Positions 50,647 to 60,066 are shown, numbered from the stretch's first letter. The stretch is DNA of 64,000 nt from Massilia pinisoli (GCF_024753285.1 NZ_JANUGW010000019.1:1-64000); one strand, 5' to 3'. Numbers and translations are program-made. The notes: a model not told the origin generated them from the sequence alone.

Positions 50647-51162
50647 TCAGTTCATGCCGCCCTGGGCGACGGGGGCAGCGGGTGCCGCCGGTACCGATGC
50701 GGCCGCGGCCGCTGCCGGTGCCGCGGCCTGCGGTGCCGCTGCCGGCGCGCTGGTCTGCTGGCCCATCATGATCTGGAACGTGTTCGGGTAATCGTAGCCC
50801 GCGCCCGTCGCGGCATCGACACCGGCACCGATGAAGCCGCCGACGAGGATATTGCCCGCCATCATGCCCTTGGTCGCGGACTTGATCGAGGCGAGGCCCG
50901 GATCGAAGCCCAGTTTTTCGCATTTCACGCTCATGTCGCCGTAGGCGCGGTGCACGGTGACCGTGCCCGGCGTCGTCACGTAATAGACGCCCTTATCGTT
51001 TTCGAGCTTGCAGGTGGCGCCGATGACGGGGCCGCTCGAGTGCAGCGTCTCCACCGAGACGATTTGATTCGTACCGCTGACGATCGACGCACATCCCGTG
51101 AGGCTGCTCGCGCCGGCCAGGACGGCCGTCATCATCGCGATGCGCAAAATTTGTTTGGACAT
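50647..51162 (-). CDS. Lipoprotein of unknown function with glycine-zipper and Ala/Pro tail
   Basis: A 171-residue lipoprotein (lipobox LTGC near residue 23). The middle domain has TCKLENDKGVYYVTTPGTVT and VHRAYGDMSVKCEKLGF, with a Cys pair likely to form a disulfide, then a glycine-rich helix (GNILVGGFIGAGVDAATGAG) and a 40-residue Ala/Pro/Gln tail. The fold resembles small envelope lipoproteins found in many Proteobacteria; no role is established. The start at 51162 follows GGGAGAGA. The gene is flanked by AT-rich DNA. Confidence 0.82.
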   Translation of the reverse strand: MSKQILRIAMMTAVLAGASSLTGCASIVSGTNQIVSVETLHSSGPVIGATCKLENDKGVYYVTTPGTVTVHRAYGDMSVKCEKLGFDPGLASIKSATKGMMAGNILVGGFIGAGVDAATGAGYDYPNTFQIMMGQQTSAPAAAPQAAAPAAAAAASVPAAPAAPVAQGGMN

Positions 51163-51279
51163 ATTCTCTCCCTGGACTTGGCCGACGAGTCGGCCGTTTA
51201 TTGTTGGAAACATATTTATACATATGCAAGTATTTTTTTGCAATAAATATTTTCCAAAATCAAGGAAAGAACCCCATTC

Positions 51280-51855
51280 TTATCTTGCCTGCCGCGTCAC
51301 CTCCAGCTTCGACAGGTCGAATCCTTGTCGCTCCAGGCGGTCGAGCAGGGCGCCGTACGCCTGGCGCGACACGGTCGGCGTGCGTGCCAGGATCCACAGG
51401 TAATCGCGGCCGGGCTCGCTGACGGCAGCCAGCTGGTAGTCCGGATCGAGGTCGATCACCCAGTAATCGCCCCACACGAACGGCAGGAACGACAGCCAGC
51501 GGGGTGCGAAGCGCACCTTCAGCGTGGCCGACGTGGGGCCGCCCAGCTGGCGCGCCGTGCCGACGGCGTCGATGACGGTGCCGTCCGCGCGACGGCAGCG
51601 GTTGATGACCTGGACGGTGCGGTCCGGTTGCAGGCTGTAATGCGCCGTCGTGTCGCCTGCGCACTTGCTCTGGAAACGGTTCGGGAATTTCGCGATTTCG
51701 TACCAGACGCCCATATAGCGGGGCACGTCGAGGCTCGGGATCGGCGTGACGGGCGCGGCACGGGCGCCCCGTTCGGCGGCCAGCAGGGTGGCGCTGGCGC
51801 CGAGCAGGCCGAGCAGCAGGAGGATCAGGCGGGAATTCGGCAGCATGGGCAGCAT
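51280..51855 (-). CDS. blc: Exported lipocalin
   Basis: A 191-residue protein with an N-terminal export signal (LILLLLGLLGASATLLAAER) and a bacterial lipocalin (Blc-like) domain: the GxW motif in PRYMGVWYEIAKFPNRFQSK, then VQVINRCRRADGTV and DYWVIDLDPDYQLAAV...YLWILARTPTVS. Lipocalins bind hydrophobic ligands; Blc proteins act at the outer membrane in stress or membrane-lipid handling. No lipobox Cys is present, unlike E. coli Blc. The start may be 51855 or 51846. Convergent with nothing; the GH43 gene diverges after 202 bases. Confidence 0.9.
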   Translation of the reverse strand: MLPMLPNSRLILLLLGLLGASATLLAAERGARAAPVTPIPSLDVPRYMGVWYEIAKFPNRFQSKCAGDTTAHYSLQPDRTVQVINRCRRADGTVIDAVGTARQLGGPTSATLKVRFAPRWLSFLPFVWGDYWVIDLDPDYQLAAVSEPGRDYLWILARTPTVSRQAYGALLDRLERQGFDLSKLEVTRQAR

Positions 51856-52057
51856 CGGTTGACTGAACGGTATCTATCCTACGACAACACGGCGCCGGCC
51901 GGCGCCACCTGCGCACGCCGAGGGATATGCCGTTCGGTATCGGCCGTGCCGAAAATTTCATCAGCGGCGCATGGTTTTTCCACTTGTCATGTCGATAGCA
52001 TGCATATACCCGCCAATCCGGTGGGCATAACAAGATGAATGCGTAGAGGAGACTTCC

Positions 52058-53473
52058 ATGAAACTGTTCTTGGCCATCGCGGCCTTTCTGATCGCCTGTT
52101 CGGCGTCCGCGCTGGACTTGCAGGGCCTGCAGAATTCCCACGACCCCGGCACGATCGTGAAGGACCACGACACCTATTTCCACTTCACGACGGGCACCAA
52201 CGGCATCTGGTATTCGACGTCGACGGACCTCGTCAACTGGGGCACGACGACCGGCAACGTGTTTTCGTCGACGAGCTATCCGTCCTGGATCACCAGCAAT
52301 TTCCCGAACTGGAGCAAGGGCTCGTTCTGGGCGCCGGACGTGATCAAGATGAACGGGTATTTCTACCTGTACTACTCGGTGACGGACACGTTCGGCTATG
52401 CGAATTCCGCCATCGGCGTCGCGCGCTCGCCGTCGCTGAAGAACCCGGTGTGGACGGACCTCGGCATCGTCGTGCAATCGAGCGGCAGCCCCGGCGCGAA
52501 CGTGATCAACGCGATCGACCCGGCCGTGTTCCGCGACCATGACGGCAAGGTCTATCTCACCTACGGCTCGTTCTTCAACGGCATCGGCGTGGCCGAGATC
52601 AACCAGAGCACGGGCAAGCTGGCAACGAACGTCACGCACCTGATCGGCGGGAACGGCCTGGACATGGAAGGCGCCTACATCACGCGCAACAAGGGCTATT
52701 ACTACCTGTTCGTCAACCGCGGCGCCTGCTGCACGAATCCGCTGTCGAACACGACGTATTACGTCGAAGTCTATCGATCGACGAGCGTGACGGGCCCCTA
52801 CACGGGCGGTAACGTGTACAACGGCACGAACACGGTGATGCCCAACGTCGACGCCGCGGCGCCCACGCACAAGGGCCCCGGCCACGTGGGTGTGCTGAAG
52901 AAGGATGGCTGCAACTACGTGTCGACGCACTACGTGGACACGAGCGACGGCAACGCCAAGCTGCAGCTGATGCGGATGACGTACGATGCCAACGACTGGC
53001 CCGTCCTGACCCGCAACTTCACGAGCATCACGAGCTGTGGCGGCATCAGCGACGACCCGTACGTGTTCACGTCCGCCCTCAGCGGCAAGGCGATCACGGT
53101 GGCGAACGCGTCGACGGCAAACGGTGCCCTCGTGCAGCAGCTGACGTATTCCGGCGCCCAGAACCAGAAGTGGTACGTGATCGGCCATGGCGATGGCTAC
53201 TACAGCATCATCAACGCGAACAGCCTCCTCAGCATGGACGACTACAACAACTCGACGACGGCGGGCACGAACATCGCCCAGTGGGGTTACTGGGCCGGCA
53301 ACGGCCAGCAGTGGAGCTTCGCCAGCGCCGGGTCCGGTTACTTCACGGTGAAGAATCTTCTGTCCGGCATGGTGCTGGACGTGCAGAACAAGAGCACGGC
53401 CGACAATGCGCAGATCATCCAGTATCCGTCGAACGGCGGCACCAACCAGAAATGGGCGATGGGCGCGCAGTAA
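52058..53473 (+). CDS. GH43 arabinanase-like enzyme with C-terminal ricin-type lectin domain
   Basis: A 471-residue exported protein (signal peptide ending SASA). Residues about 20-330 are a five-bladed beta-propeller of family GH43: NSHDPGTIVKDHDTYFHF supplies the catalytic base Asp, VINAIDPAVFRDHDGKVYLT the pKa-modulating Asp, and GNGLDMEGAYITRNKGYYYL the acid Glu. Closest in type to endo-1,5-alpha-L-arabinanases. Residues about 340-471 form a ricin-type beta-trefoil with repeated QxW motifs (NQKWYV, GQQWSFA, NQKWAM). It probably cuts plant arabinan outside the cell. Start follows GAGGAGA; a good terminator follows the stop. Confidence 0.92.
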   Translation: MKLFLAIAAFLIACSASALDLQGLQNSHDPGTIVKDHDTYFHFTTGTNGIWYSTSTDLVNWGTTTGNVFSSTSYPSWITSNFPNWSKGSFWAPDVIKMNGYFYLYYSVTDTFGYANSAIGVARSPSLKNPVWTDLGIVVQSSGSPGANVINAIDPAVFRDHDGKVYLTYGSFFNGIGVAEINQSTGKLATNVTHLIGGNGLDMEGAYITRNKGYYYLFVNRGACCTNPLSNTTYYVEVYRSTSVTGPYTGGNVYNGTNTVMPNVDAAAPTHKGPGHVGVLKKDGCNYVSTHYVDTSDGNAKLQLMRMTYDANDWPVLTRNFTSITSCGGISDDPYVFTSALSGKAITVANASTANGALVQQLTYSGAQNQKWYVIGHGDGYYSIINANSLLSMDDYNNSTTAGTNIAQWGYWAGNGQQWSFASAGSGYFTVKNLLSGMVLDVQNKSTADNAQIIQYPSNGGTNQKWAMGAQ

Positions 53474-53828
53474 GTGCGTGAGAGGGCGGCGGCTGCCGCC
53501 TTTTTTGCTGTTTATATTGATCAAAAGAAATTAATTCGAGCTCGAATTCGTTGCAAAATCGCTAGCATAGGCAGAATTGAATGTCTAGCGACGTCCGCAA
53601 TTTCATCAATTTGTAATTAAAAAGCGACAACTTTTCGCACGAATGCACCGCCGATTTCATAGGGAAACCCGAATTTTGTTCAATTTCTTATTCTCAATAC
53701 AATAGTTAATTTGGATATTTTTCTTCGATCGGAAATTGTTTTCTTGCTAAAGTGAAAAATCGTGCAGTTGGTAAAAAAACACGAATGGCCGGTAACCCAT
53801 CGGCACTTCCACTTCAAGGCGAGAGACA
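53474..53828. other. AT-rich 355-base intergenic region
   Basis: After the terminator at 53485-53506 the sequence is strongly AT-rich compared with the rest of the window. It contains a 16-base perfect palindrome (AATTCGAGCTCGAATT, 53533-53548) and no convincing gene. It must hold the promoter of the PEP-CTERM / subtilase pair. No clear sigma-70 or sigma-54 promoter could be fixed by eye. Confidence 0.7.
53485..53506 (+). terminator. Rho-independent terminator
   Basis: GGCGGC / GCCGCC arms with a GGCT loop, followed by six T, 12 bases after the GH43 stop. Confidence 0.9.
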
Positions 53829-54605
53829 ATGACAACCCATCCGACTTCTTGCGTTTCCCCTGCCCGATCCGGGCTGAACAAACTGGTTCTTGGTGCCGCC
53901 GCGGCGCTGGCACTGCTGGGCACGGCCCCGGCCATGGCCGCCACCGTGAATTTCGAATCCATGGTGGCCGACACGATGTACGGCGACGGCGACACGCTGT
54001 CCGAGGCCGGCTACACGCTGCACGCGGTCGACAATCACGCGGGTACGAGCGGCGGCGTGGGCCTGCTCGTCAACGGCCTCGATCCGACCAGCTGCTGGCT
54101 GGGCGGCTGCCCCACCAACAACACGAGCCATTTCTACGCCGGCCTCAACGACGGCGGCTTCACGATCACGAAGGATGACGGCGGCGTGTTCAGCCTGCGC
54201 AGCCTCGACTACGGCTTCATCGCCCCGGTCGGCGGCCAGCCGAACGTCTCGTACGGCCAGCTGATGTTGACGGGCACGTTCGGCATGGGCGGGTCGGCCA
54301 GCATCGCCCTCGACTTCCCAGGCACCGACGGCAGCGGCAATCCGCTGTTCGATTCGGCCACGTTGCCCAGCGCGTTCGGCAACACGCTGCTGAACAGCCT
54401 GACGATCCGCGCCTGCCTGTTCGACGGCATGGGCGGCTGCACGGTCGCGAAGGACTGGTCCGATCCGACCATCTACCAGGCCCAGTTCGCCGTCGACAAC
54501 CTGCGGCTGGCCGAAGTGCCCGAGCCGGCGAGCCTGGCCCTGATCGGCCTCGGCATGGGCGCGCTGCTGCAGCGCCGCCGCAAGTCCTCGTCCAACCACG
54601 CCTGA
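53829..54605 (+). CDS. PEP-CTERM exported protein
   Basis: A 258-residue protein with a signal peptide (residues about 20-40, LGAAAALALLGTAPAMAAT) and a C-terminal PEP-CTERM sorting signal: VPEPASLALIGLGMGALL then RRRK. The core is a beta-rich, Gly/Asp-rich, Cys-containing domain with the QFAVDNLRLAEV lead-in seen in one PEP-CTERM subfamily. The signal marks it for processing by an exosortase (EpsH/XrtA type) and attachment in the envelope or matrix. The exosortase gene is not in the window. The subtilase gene begins 16 bases after it. Confidence 0.9.
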   Translation: MTTHPTSCVSPARSGLNKLVLGAAAALALLGTAPAMAATVNFESMVADTMYGDGDTLSEAGYTLHAVDNHAGTSGGVGLLVNGLDPTSCWLGGCPTNNTSHFYAGLNDGGFTITKDDGGVFSLRSLDYGFIAPVGGQPNVSYGQLMLTGTFGMGGSASIALDFPGTDGSGNPLFDSATLPSAFGNTLLNSLTIRACLFDGMGGCTVAKDWSDPTIYQAQFAVDNLRLAEVPEPASLALIGLGMGALLQRRRKSSSNHA

Positions 54606-54621
54606 TCCGCCGGAGCCGACC

Positions 54622-57600
54622 ATGAAACTGCGTCCCATCACTTCGGCCGTCCTGTTCGCGCTGACCGTCGCCGCGGCCAATCACGCCTACGCCGACGACG
54701 TCCGGCACTCGTACATCGTCCAGCTGGCCGACAAGCCCGTTGCCACCTACGACGGCACCGTCAGCGGCCTGCAAGCCACCAAGCCGCCCAGCGGGCAGCG
54801 CCTGAACGTCGACGCGTCCAGCGTCCAGAACTACATCACCTACCTCGAGACCAAGCAGGCCGACGTCCTCTCGACGATCAACAAGGCCCAGGTCACGAAC
54901 GAATACAAGGTCGTCTTCAACGGCTTCTCGGCCATGCTGACCGATGACGAAGTCCGTTCGCTCAAGAAGAATCCCGGTGTCGCCAGCATCTCGGCCGACT
55001 CGATCCTGCAGCTCGACACGAGCTACACCCCGACGTTCCTCGGCCTCGACAAACCGGGCGGCCTGTGGGACCAGCTCGGCGGCCAGGACAAGGCGGGCGA
55101 GGGCATCATCATCGGCATCGTCGACGGCGGCATCTGGCCCGAGCAGGACAGCTTCGCCGACCGCGTCGACGAGAACGGCAACCCGAGCCGCAGCGGCGGC
55201 AAGCTCGCCTACGATGCCCCGCCGGTGTCGTGGAAAGGCATCTGCCAGACCGGTGAAGGCTTCGCCGTCACCGACTGCAACAACAAGCTGATCGGCGCGC
55301 GTTACTTCAAGCAGCCGACGCAGACCTTGCACTGGACCGAATTTTTGTCGGCGCGCGATTCCGTCGCCGGCGCCGAAGGCCATGGCGGCCACGGTGACCA
55401 CACGGCCAGCACGGCCGGCGGCAACGCGCATGTGAATGCCGTCATCAACGGCCTGTCGCTGGGCAAGGTCACCGGGATGGCGCCGCGCGCGCGCCTCGCC
55501 GCGTACAAAGTCTGCTGGACGGACGGCGTGACGGGCCTGAACGGCTGCGCCACGTCGAACAGCGTGGCCGCCATCGAGCAGGCCGTGAAGGACGGCGTGA
55601 ACGTCATCAACTTCTCGATCGGCCCGAACGCGGGCGGCGGCGCGTTCAACGAACCGACGGAAGTCGCGTTCCTCGGCGCCGCGGCGGCCGGCGTGTTCGT
55701 CGCCGCATCCGCGGGCAACTCCGGCCCGGCGACGGCACCCGTCGCCCACATCAGCCCGTGGCTGACCACGGTCGGCAACTCCACGCACAACCGCACGTAC
55801 GTGGGCGACGCCGCGCTGGGCAACGGCGTGACCGTCACCGGCGCGTCGGGCAACGCCAACACGCCGTCGGCGCCGATGATTCTCGCGAAGGACGCCGGCA
55901 TGACGGGCATCGATCCGAGCGACATCAACCTGAACCGCTGCTTCGGCCCTGCCGACGGCGCGCCCGTGATGCTCGATCCGGCCAAGGTGACGGGCAAGGT
56001 CCTCGTCTGCGACCGCGGCGCCAACGTCCTCGTCAACAAGAGCGCGAACGGCAAGACGGCCGGCGCCGTGGGCGTGATCATCGCGAACGTGCCCGGTGGC
56101 GCGACGACGATCCTGAACCAGGCCCACACCATTTCGACCGTCCACATCACGAGCGCGGACGGCCAGAAGGTCAAGGATTATTACGCGGCCACACCGGGCG
56201 CCACGGCGGCGCTGAACAACCTGCGCGGCATCGTCGATCCGAACCTCGTGGCGCCGCAGATGAACAACAGTTCGTCGCGCGGCCCGAACGTGGCCAACGC
56301 CAACATCATGAAGCCGGACGTCACGGCGCCGGGCACGGACATCCTGGCCGCCGTCAGCGCGGACCTGACCCGTGACCAGCGCAATGCGGTCGCCGCCGGC
56401 TCGCCGGCACCGAGCAAGGACTTCGCGTTCTACACGGGCACGTCGATGGCGTCGCCGCACGTGGCCGGCATCGCCGCGCTGCTGAAACAGCGCCATCCGG
56501 ACTGGAGCCCGGCGATGATCAAGTCGGCCCTGATGACGACGGCGTACGACACGTTCAATGACGGCCAGAACGGCTCCGTGCCGTGGGACAGCACGGCCCG
56601 CACGACCGGCACGCTGCCGTGGGGCCAGGGTGCCGGCCACGTGGCGCCGTCCGTCGCCGTCGACCCGGGCCTCGTGTACGACGCGTCCGAGATCGACTAC
56701 GCGCGCTTCCTGTGCGGCCTCGGCATCACGAACGTGTATGGCCCGTCGACCTGCTCGGCCATCGGCACGATCCAGCCGTACAACCTGAACCTCGCGTCGC
56801 TGACGGCCGCCAACGTGCTGGGCATCCTGACGATGACCCGCACGGTGACCAACGTAGGCGGCACCGCGGCGACGTACAACGCGAACGCCATGCTGCCGGG
56901 CTTCACGGTCGACGTGCAGCCTGCCACGCTGACCTTGGCGCCGGGCGCGAAAGGCACGTTCACCGTCAAGCTGACCCGCACCACCGCGCCGCTGAACACG
57001 TGGGTGTACGGCAAGCTGACGTGGAGCGACGGCATGCACACCGTGCGCAGCCCGCTGACGGCCCGCGCCGCCACGATCGCCGCACCGTCCTCCGTGGCGA
57101 GCGAAGCGACGTCCGGCACGAAAGTAGTCACCATCGGCACCGGCTTCGGCGGCCCGCTGGCGATCGCCAAGTCCGGCCTGATCCCGGCCACCGAGTTCAA
57201 CTCGACGGTCGTGAAGGCCTCGGACACGTCGAACGCCGTGTGCACGGGCGGCGGCGGCACGGGTGTGAACGTCCACACGGTCACCATCCCGGCCGGCACG
57301 ACGAAGGCGCGCTTCGCCCTGTACGACAGCGACACGAGCGGCGACGGCCTGTCCGATCTGGATCTCGTCGTGGCACGCGGCGCGACTGTCGTCGGCACCA
57401 GCGGCGGCTCGACGTCCAACGAGATGGTCACGCTGACCAACCCGCCGGCCGGCGACTACAAGGTCTGCGTCGTCGGCTATGCGCCGGTGGGCGGCAGCGC
57501 CACGTACAAGCTGTCCACGTGGGTGCTGAACCCGGGCGCGACCGGCGGCAACTTCAAGGTGATGGCACCGAACATGGTCGCCCTGGGCGGTACGGCGTCC

Positions 57601-57765
57601 GTGTCGCTGTCGTGGTCGGGCCTGCCGACCGGCAAGCGTCACCTGGGTGCGGTCGGCTTCGTGAGCGGCGGGGCCGTGGTCGCCACGACGATGGTCGAAG
57701 TCGACACGACGGATCCGATCCCCCTGTTCCAGAACGCCGGCGACAAGCAGGCGAAGGTCGAGTAA
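54622..57765 (+). CDS. Large secreted subtilisin-family (S8) serine protease
   Basis: A 1047-residue protease. Signal peptide residues about 1-26 (ending NHAYA), I9-type propeptide to about 135, catalytic Asp168 (GIVDGGIWPEQ), His260 (GHGGHGDHTAST), a protease-associated domain inserted at about 400-520, and Ser608 (YTGTSMASPHVAG). The C-terminal part has a fibronectin-like domain (about 700-810) and a further pre-peptidase-like domain (about 880-975). The layout is that of plant-subtilase-like bacterial enzymes. It is secreted and probably degrades external protein. It follows the PEP-CTERM gene after 16 bases, suggesting co-transcription. A strong terminator closes the unit. Confidence 0.94.
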   Translation: MKLRPITSAVLFALTVAAANHAYADDVRHSYIVQLADKPVATYDGTVSGLQATKPPSGQRLNVDASSVQNYITYLETKQADVLSTINKAQVTNEYKVVFNGFSAMLTDDEVRSLKKNPGVASISADSILQLDTSYTPTFLGLDKPGGLWDQLGGQDKAGEGIIIGIVDGGIWPEQDSFADRVDENGNPSRSGGKLAYDAPPVSWKGICQTGEGFAVTDCNNKLIGARYFKQPTQTLHWTEFLSARDSVAGAEGHGGHGDHTASTAGGNAHVNAVINGLSLGKVTGMAPRARLAAYKVCWTDGVTGLNGCATSNSVAAIEQAVKDGVNVINFSIGPNAGGGAFNEPTEVAFLGAAAAGVFVAASAGNSGPATAPVAHISPWLTTVGNSTHNRTYVGDAALGNGVTVTGASGNANTPSAPMILAKDAGMTGIDPSDINLNRCFGPADGAPVMLDPAKVTGKVLVCDRGANVLVNKSANGKTAGAVGVIIANVPGGATTILNQAHTISTVHITSADGQKVKDYYAATPGATAALNNLRGIVDPNLVAPQMNNSSSRGPNVANANIMKPDVTAPGTDILAAVSADLTRDQRNAVAAGSPAPSKDFAFYTGTSMASPHVAGIAALLKQRHPDWSPAMIKSALMTTAYDTFNDGQNGSVPWDSTARTTGTLPWGQGAGHVAPSVAVDPGLVYDASEIDYARFLCGLGITNVYGPSTCSAIGTIQPYNLNLASLTAANVLGILTMTRTVTNVGGTAATYNANAMLPGFTVDVQPATLTLAPGAKGTFTVKLTRTTAPLNTWVYGKLTWSDGMHTVRSPLTARAATIAAPSSVASEATSGTKVVTIGTGFGGPLAIAKSGLIPATEFNSTVVKASDTSNAVCTGGGGTGVNVHTVTIPAGTTKARFALYDSDTSGDGLSDLDLVVARGATVVGTSGGSTSNEMVTLTNPPAGDYKVCVVGYAPVGGSATYKLSTWVLNPGATGGNFKVMAPNMVALGGTASVSLSWSGLPTGKRHLGAVGFVSGGAVVATTMVEVDTTDPIPLFQNAGDKQAKVE

Positions 57766-57799
57766 TCGTCCTGGCAGGGCCGCCACAAGCGGCCCCTGC

Positions 57800-57837
57800 G
57801 ACAAAGCCGCGGCGCTCTGCCGCGGCTTTGTCGTTTT
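57800..57837 (+). terminator. Rho-independent terminator after the subtilase gene
   Basis: GACAAAGCCGCGGC / GCCGCGGCTTTGTC, a 14-base perfect stem with a 5-base loop, is followed by GTTTTT. It begins 34 bases after the stop. Because the stem is symmetric it could also act on the convergent lipoprotein gene. Confidence 0.93.
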
Positions 57838-57850
57838 TACGGTCTGTCAG

Positions 57851-58297
57851 TCAGCGCGCGACGGGCGCCGTGCCGCCGGGACCGTTGGTCGGCGCACGCA
57901 GCTGGCAGTGGCCGGCAACGCACGCGGCACCCGGATCGGGGACGACGGAGCAGGTCGACATCATGCCGGCCTTGGCATCCTCCGCGCGGCGCGCGGCCGC
58001 GTGCTCGGCCACGAGCGCGCGCAGGCGCGTGCCGTCGCCGTTCTTGCTGGACCACGCGAGATAGCGTTCGGGACCGCCGCACGCCTTCGCGCCAACGCCG
58101 ATCGTGTGGCATTGCGCGTCGCTGTCGCACGCGGCATCGCCGCGCTCGGCCTCGATGCGCGCGAGCAGGGGCGCGCTGCCTCGTTCGGCGCCGGTGGATG
58201 GGAGTTGCGGCGCATCGCTGCGGCAGGCGCTGCTCGCCAGCAGCAGCGCCAGGCCGGCCAGATGCGCGAGAGAACGGGAAGGGATGAGCGGGTTCAT
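57851..58297 (-). CDS. Small Cys-rich lipoprotein of unknown function
   Basis: A 148-residue lipoprotein (lipobox near residue 25, LLASSAC). The mature part is polar with six or so Cys residues (GDAACDSDAQCHTIGVGAKACGG, STCSVVPDPGAACVAGHC), suggesting a disulfide-stabilised fold. No family was recognised. The start at 58297 has an upstream in-frame extension that lacks a signal peptide and was rejected. Its role is unknown; probably the inner face of the outer membrane. Confidence 0.75.
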   Translation of the reverse strand: MNPLIPSRSLAHLAGLALLLASSACRSDAPQLPSTGAERGSAPLLARIEAERGDAACDSDAQCHTIGVGAKACGGPERYLAWSSKNGDGTRLRALVAEHAAARRAEDAKAGMMSTCSVVPDPGAACVAGHCQLRAPTNGPGGTAPVAR

Positions 58298-58400
58298 GCC
58301 CCATGATCGCGTGCGCGGCCGCGCGTGGCAAGGGGCGCACGGTTGCTTCCACCGTGGCCCGGTCACGGCACAGTCATATTCCACCGCTACAGTGCCATGC

Positions 58401-59606
58401 ATGGATATGACCGGCGGGGCAGGCACGATGGGTGGGCGTTTGGCGGAGGGCGAAGGCAGGGCAGGCAAGCGTGTCCTCGTGCTGAGCGTGCCCGCGGGCG
58501 CCGGCCATACGCGCGTGGCCGACGCGATCCGCGCCGGCGCGCTCGCGCGCCCGGACGACACCGACGTCATCCACCTGGACGCCACCGCCTACGCGACGCC
58601 GCGCCTGCGCAGGGTCTACGCCGACCTGTACATCACGCTCGTGCGGCGCGCACCCGCCGTGTGGAGCTGGGTGTACCAGTTCACGAACGGCGCGGCGCCC
58701 GACGGCTGGGCGCACCGGCTGCGGCGCCGGATCGAACGCCGCGACAGCGCGCCGCTGCTCGACAAGATCGCCGAACTCCAGCCGGACGCCATCGTCTGCA
58801 CCCATTTCCTGCCGGCCGAGATCCTCGCGCACAGCGTCGCGGACGGCACGCTGGCATGCCCGGTGTGGGTGCAGGTGACGGACTTCGACCTGCACCGCAT
58901 GTGGGTGCACCGGCACATGGCCGGCTATTTCGCCGGCAACGACGAGGTCGCGTTCCTGATGCGCAAGCACGGCATCCCGGAGGACGCGATCCACGTCACG
59001 GGCATCCCCGTCATGCCCGCCTTCAGCCGCCTGCCCGACCGCGCCGCATGCGCGCGCGAGCTGGGCATCGATCCGGACCGGATGACGTTCCTGCTGATGG
59101 GCGGCGGTGCGGGCCTGGGCGGCCTCGCGGCGCTGGCGCAGCGCCTGCTGGCCATTCCCGGCAATTTCCAGCTGATCGCGCTGGCGGGCCGCAACGCGGA
59201 AGAGCTGGCGGTCCTGCAGCAGCTGGCCGCGGCGCACCCGGGCCGCCTCGTGCCGCAGGGCTTCACCGACCGGGTCGAACGGCTGATGGCCTGTGCCGAC
59301 GTGGCGATCACGAAGCCGGGCGGGGCGACGACGGCGGAATGTCTGGCACTGGGCCTGCCGATGATCGTGAATGCGTCGATCCCCGGACAGGAAGAGAGAA
59401 ACGCCAATTTCCTGCTCGAGCAGGGCGCCGCGATGAAGGCATTCGACGCGGCGTCGCTGGAGTATCGCGTGCGCTACCTGATGGCCCATCCGGGCGAAGT
59501 CGACCGGATGCGCGCCCGCGCGCGGGCGCTGGGGCGGCCGCATGCCGCCGCGGCCGTGCTCGAGGCTGTCCTGAAACAACCCGAATCCATCGATGCCTAC
59601 GTTTGA
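58401..59606 (+). CDS. Glycosyltransferase of the MGDG-synthase / processive lipid-glucosyltransferase type
   Basis: A 401-residue GT-B fold enzyme. The N-terminal half starts KRVLVLSVPAGAGHTRVADA, typical of MGDG synthase/YpfP-type enzymes, with a conserved DATAYATPRLRRVYADLYI region; the C-terminal half has the nucleotide-sugar site (KPGGATTAECLALGLPMIVN near residue 300). It probably glycosylates diacylglycerol or another lipid at the membrane. Starts at 58401 or 58428 are both possible; neither has a strong ribosome site. It overlaps the following membrane-protein gene by 14 bases. Confidence 0.87.
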   Translation: MDMTGGAGTMGGRLAEGEGRAGKRVLVLSVPAGAGHTRVADAIRAGALARPDDTDVIHLDATAYATPRLRRVYADLYITLVRRAPAVWSWVYQFTNGAAPDGWAHRLRRRIERRDSAPLLDKIAELQPDAIVCTHFLPAEILAHSVADGTLACPVWVQVTDFDLHRMWVHRHMAGYFAGNDEVAFLMRKHGIPEDAIHVTGIPVMPAFSRLPDRAACARELGIDPDRMTFLLMGGGAGLGGLAALAQRLLAIPGNFQLIALAGRNAEELAVLQQLAAAHPGRLVPQGFTDRVERLMACADVAITKPGGATTAECLALGLPMIVNASIPGQEERNANFLLEQGAAMKAFDAASLEYRVRYLMAHPGEVDRMRARARALGRPHAAAAVLEAVLKQPESIDAYV

Positions 59607-60066
59607 ACTTACCCATGCCGGCCAGTTCCTTGCAACCTTGGCCGCCGTCGTCGTGACCGCCTATTTATTTGCCCGCGTCGAAGTCGAGATCGAAGGCGAC
59701 GCGGGCTGGGCCGCCAACCTGCCCACGTGGCGCGTGGAAGACCACCCGCTGCTCGACATCTTCTGGGGTGGCCGTGCGATGACCGGCTACCACGCGTGGA
59801 TGTTTTCCTTCATCGGCGTGATCTTCCATTTTCCGCTCGCCTTCATGGGGCAGTGGTCGCCGCAACTGGAGGCGCGGGCGCTGGGCGCCGTCATGCTGTT
59901 CTGGATCGTCGAGGACTGGCTGTGGTTCGTCGTCAATCCGGCATTCGGCTGGCGCCGTTTCAAGCGCGAGCTGGTGCCGTGGCACAAGCGCTGGTTCGCC
60001 GGCGCGCCCGTCGACTACTGGATGTTCGGCGTCCTCAGCGCGCTGCTGTTCTGGTACGCGTACTGA
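59593..60066 (+). CDS. Four-segment membrane protein of unknown function
   Basis: A 157-residue protein with hydrophobic segments near residues 12-28, 68-86, 96-114 and 140-157 and conserved aromatic loops (LLDIFWGGRAMTGYHAWMF, VEDWLWFVVNPAFGW). Its start overlaps the glycosyltransferase gene by 14 bases, so the two are co-translated and probably work on the same lipid or envelope product. No family was recognised with confidence. Convergent with the HAD hydrolase gene, whose end overlaps it by 32 bases. Confidence 0.82.
   Translation: MPTFELTHAGQFLATLAAVVVTAYLFARVEVEIEGDAGWAANLPTWRVEDHPLLDIFWGGRAMTGYHAWMFSFIGVIFHFPLAFMGQWSPQLEARALGAVMLFWIVEDWLWFVVNPAFGWRRFKRELVPWHKRWFAGAPVDYWMFGVLSALLFWYAY

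Noticed and set aside
53533..53550. Cloning-vector polylinker remnant (EcoRI/SacI-like AATTCGAGCTCGAATTCG)
   Set aside because: The similarity covers only the palindrome and one restriction site, and the flanks continue as ordinary AT-rich intergenic DNA with no vector sequence.
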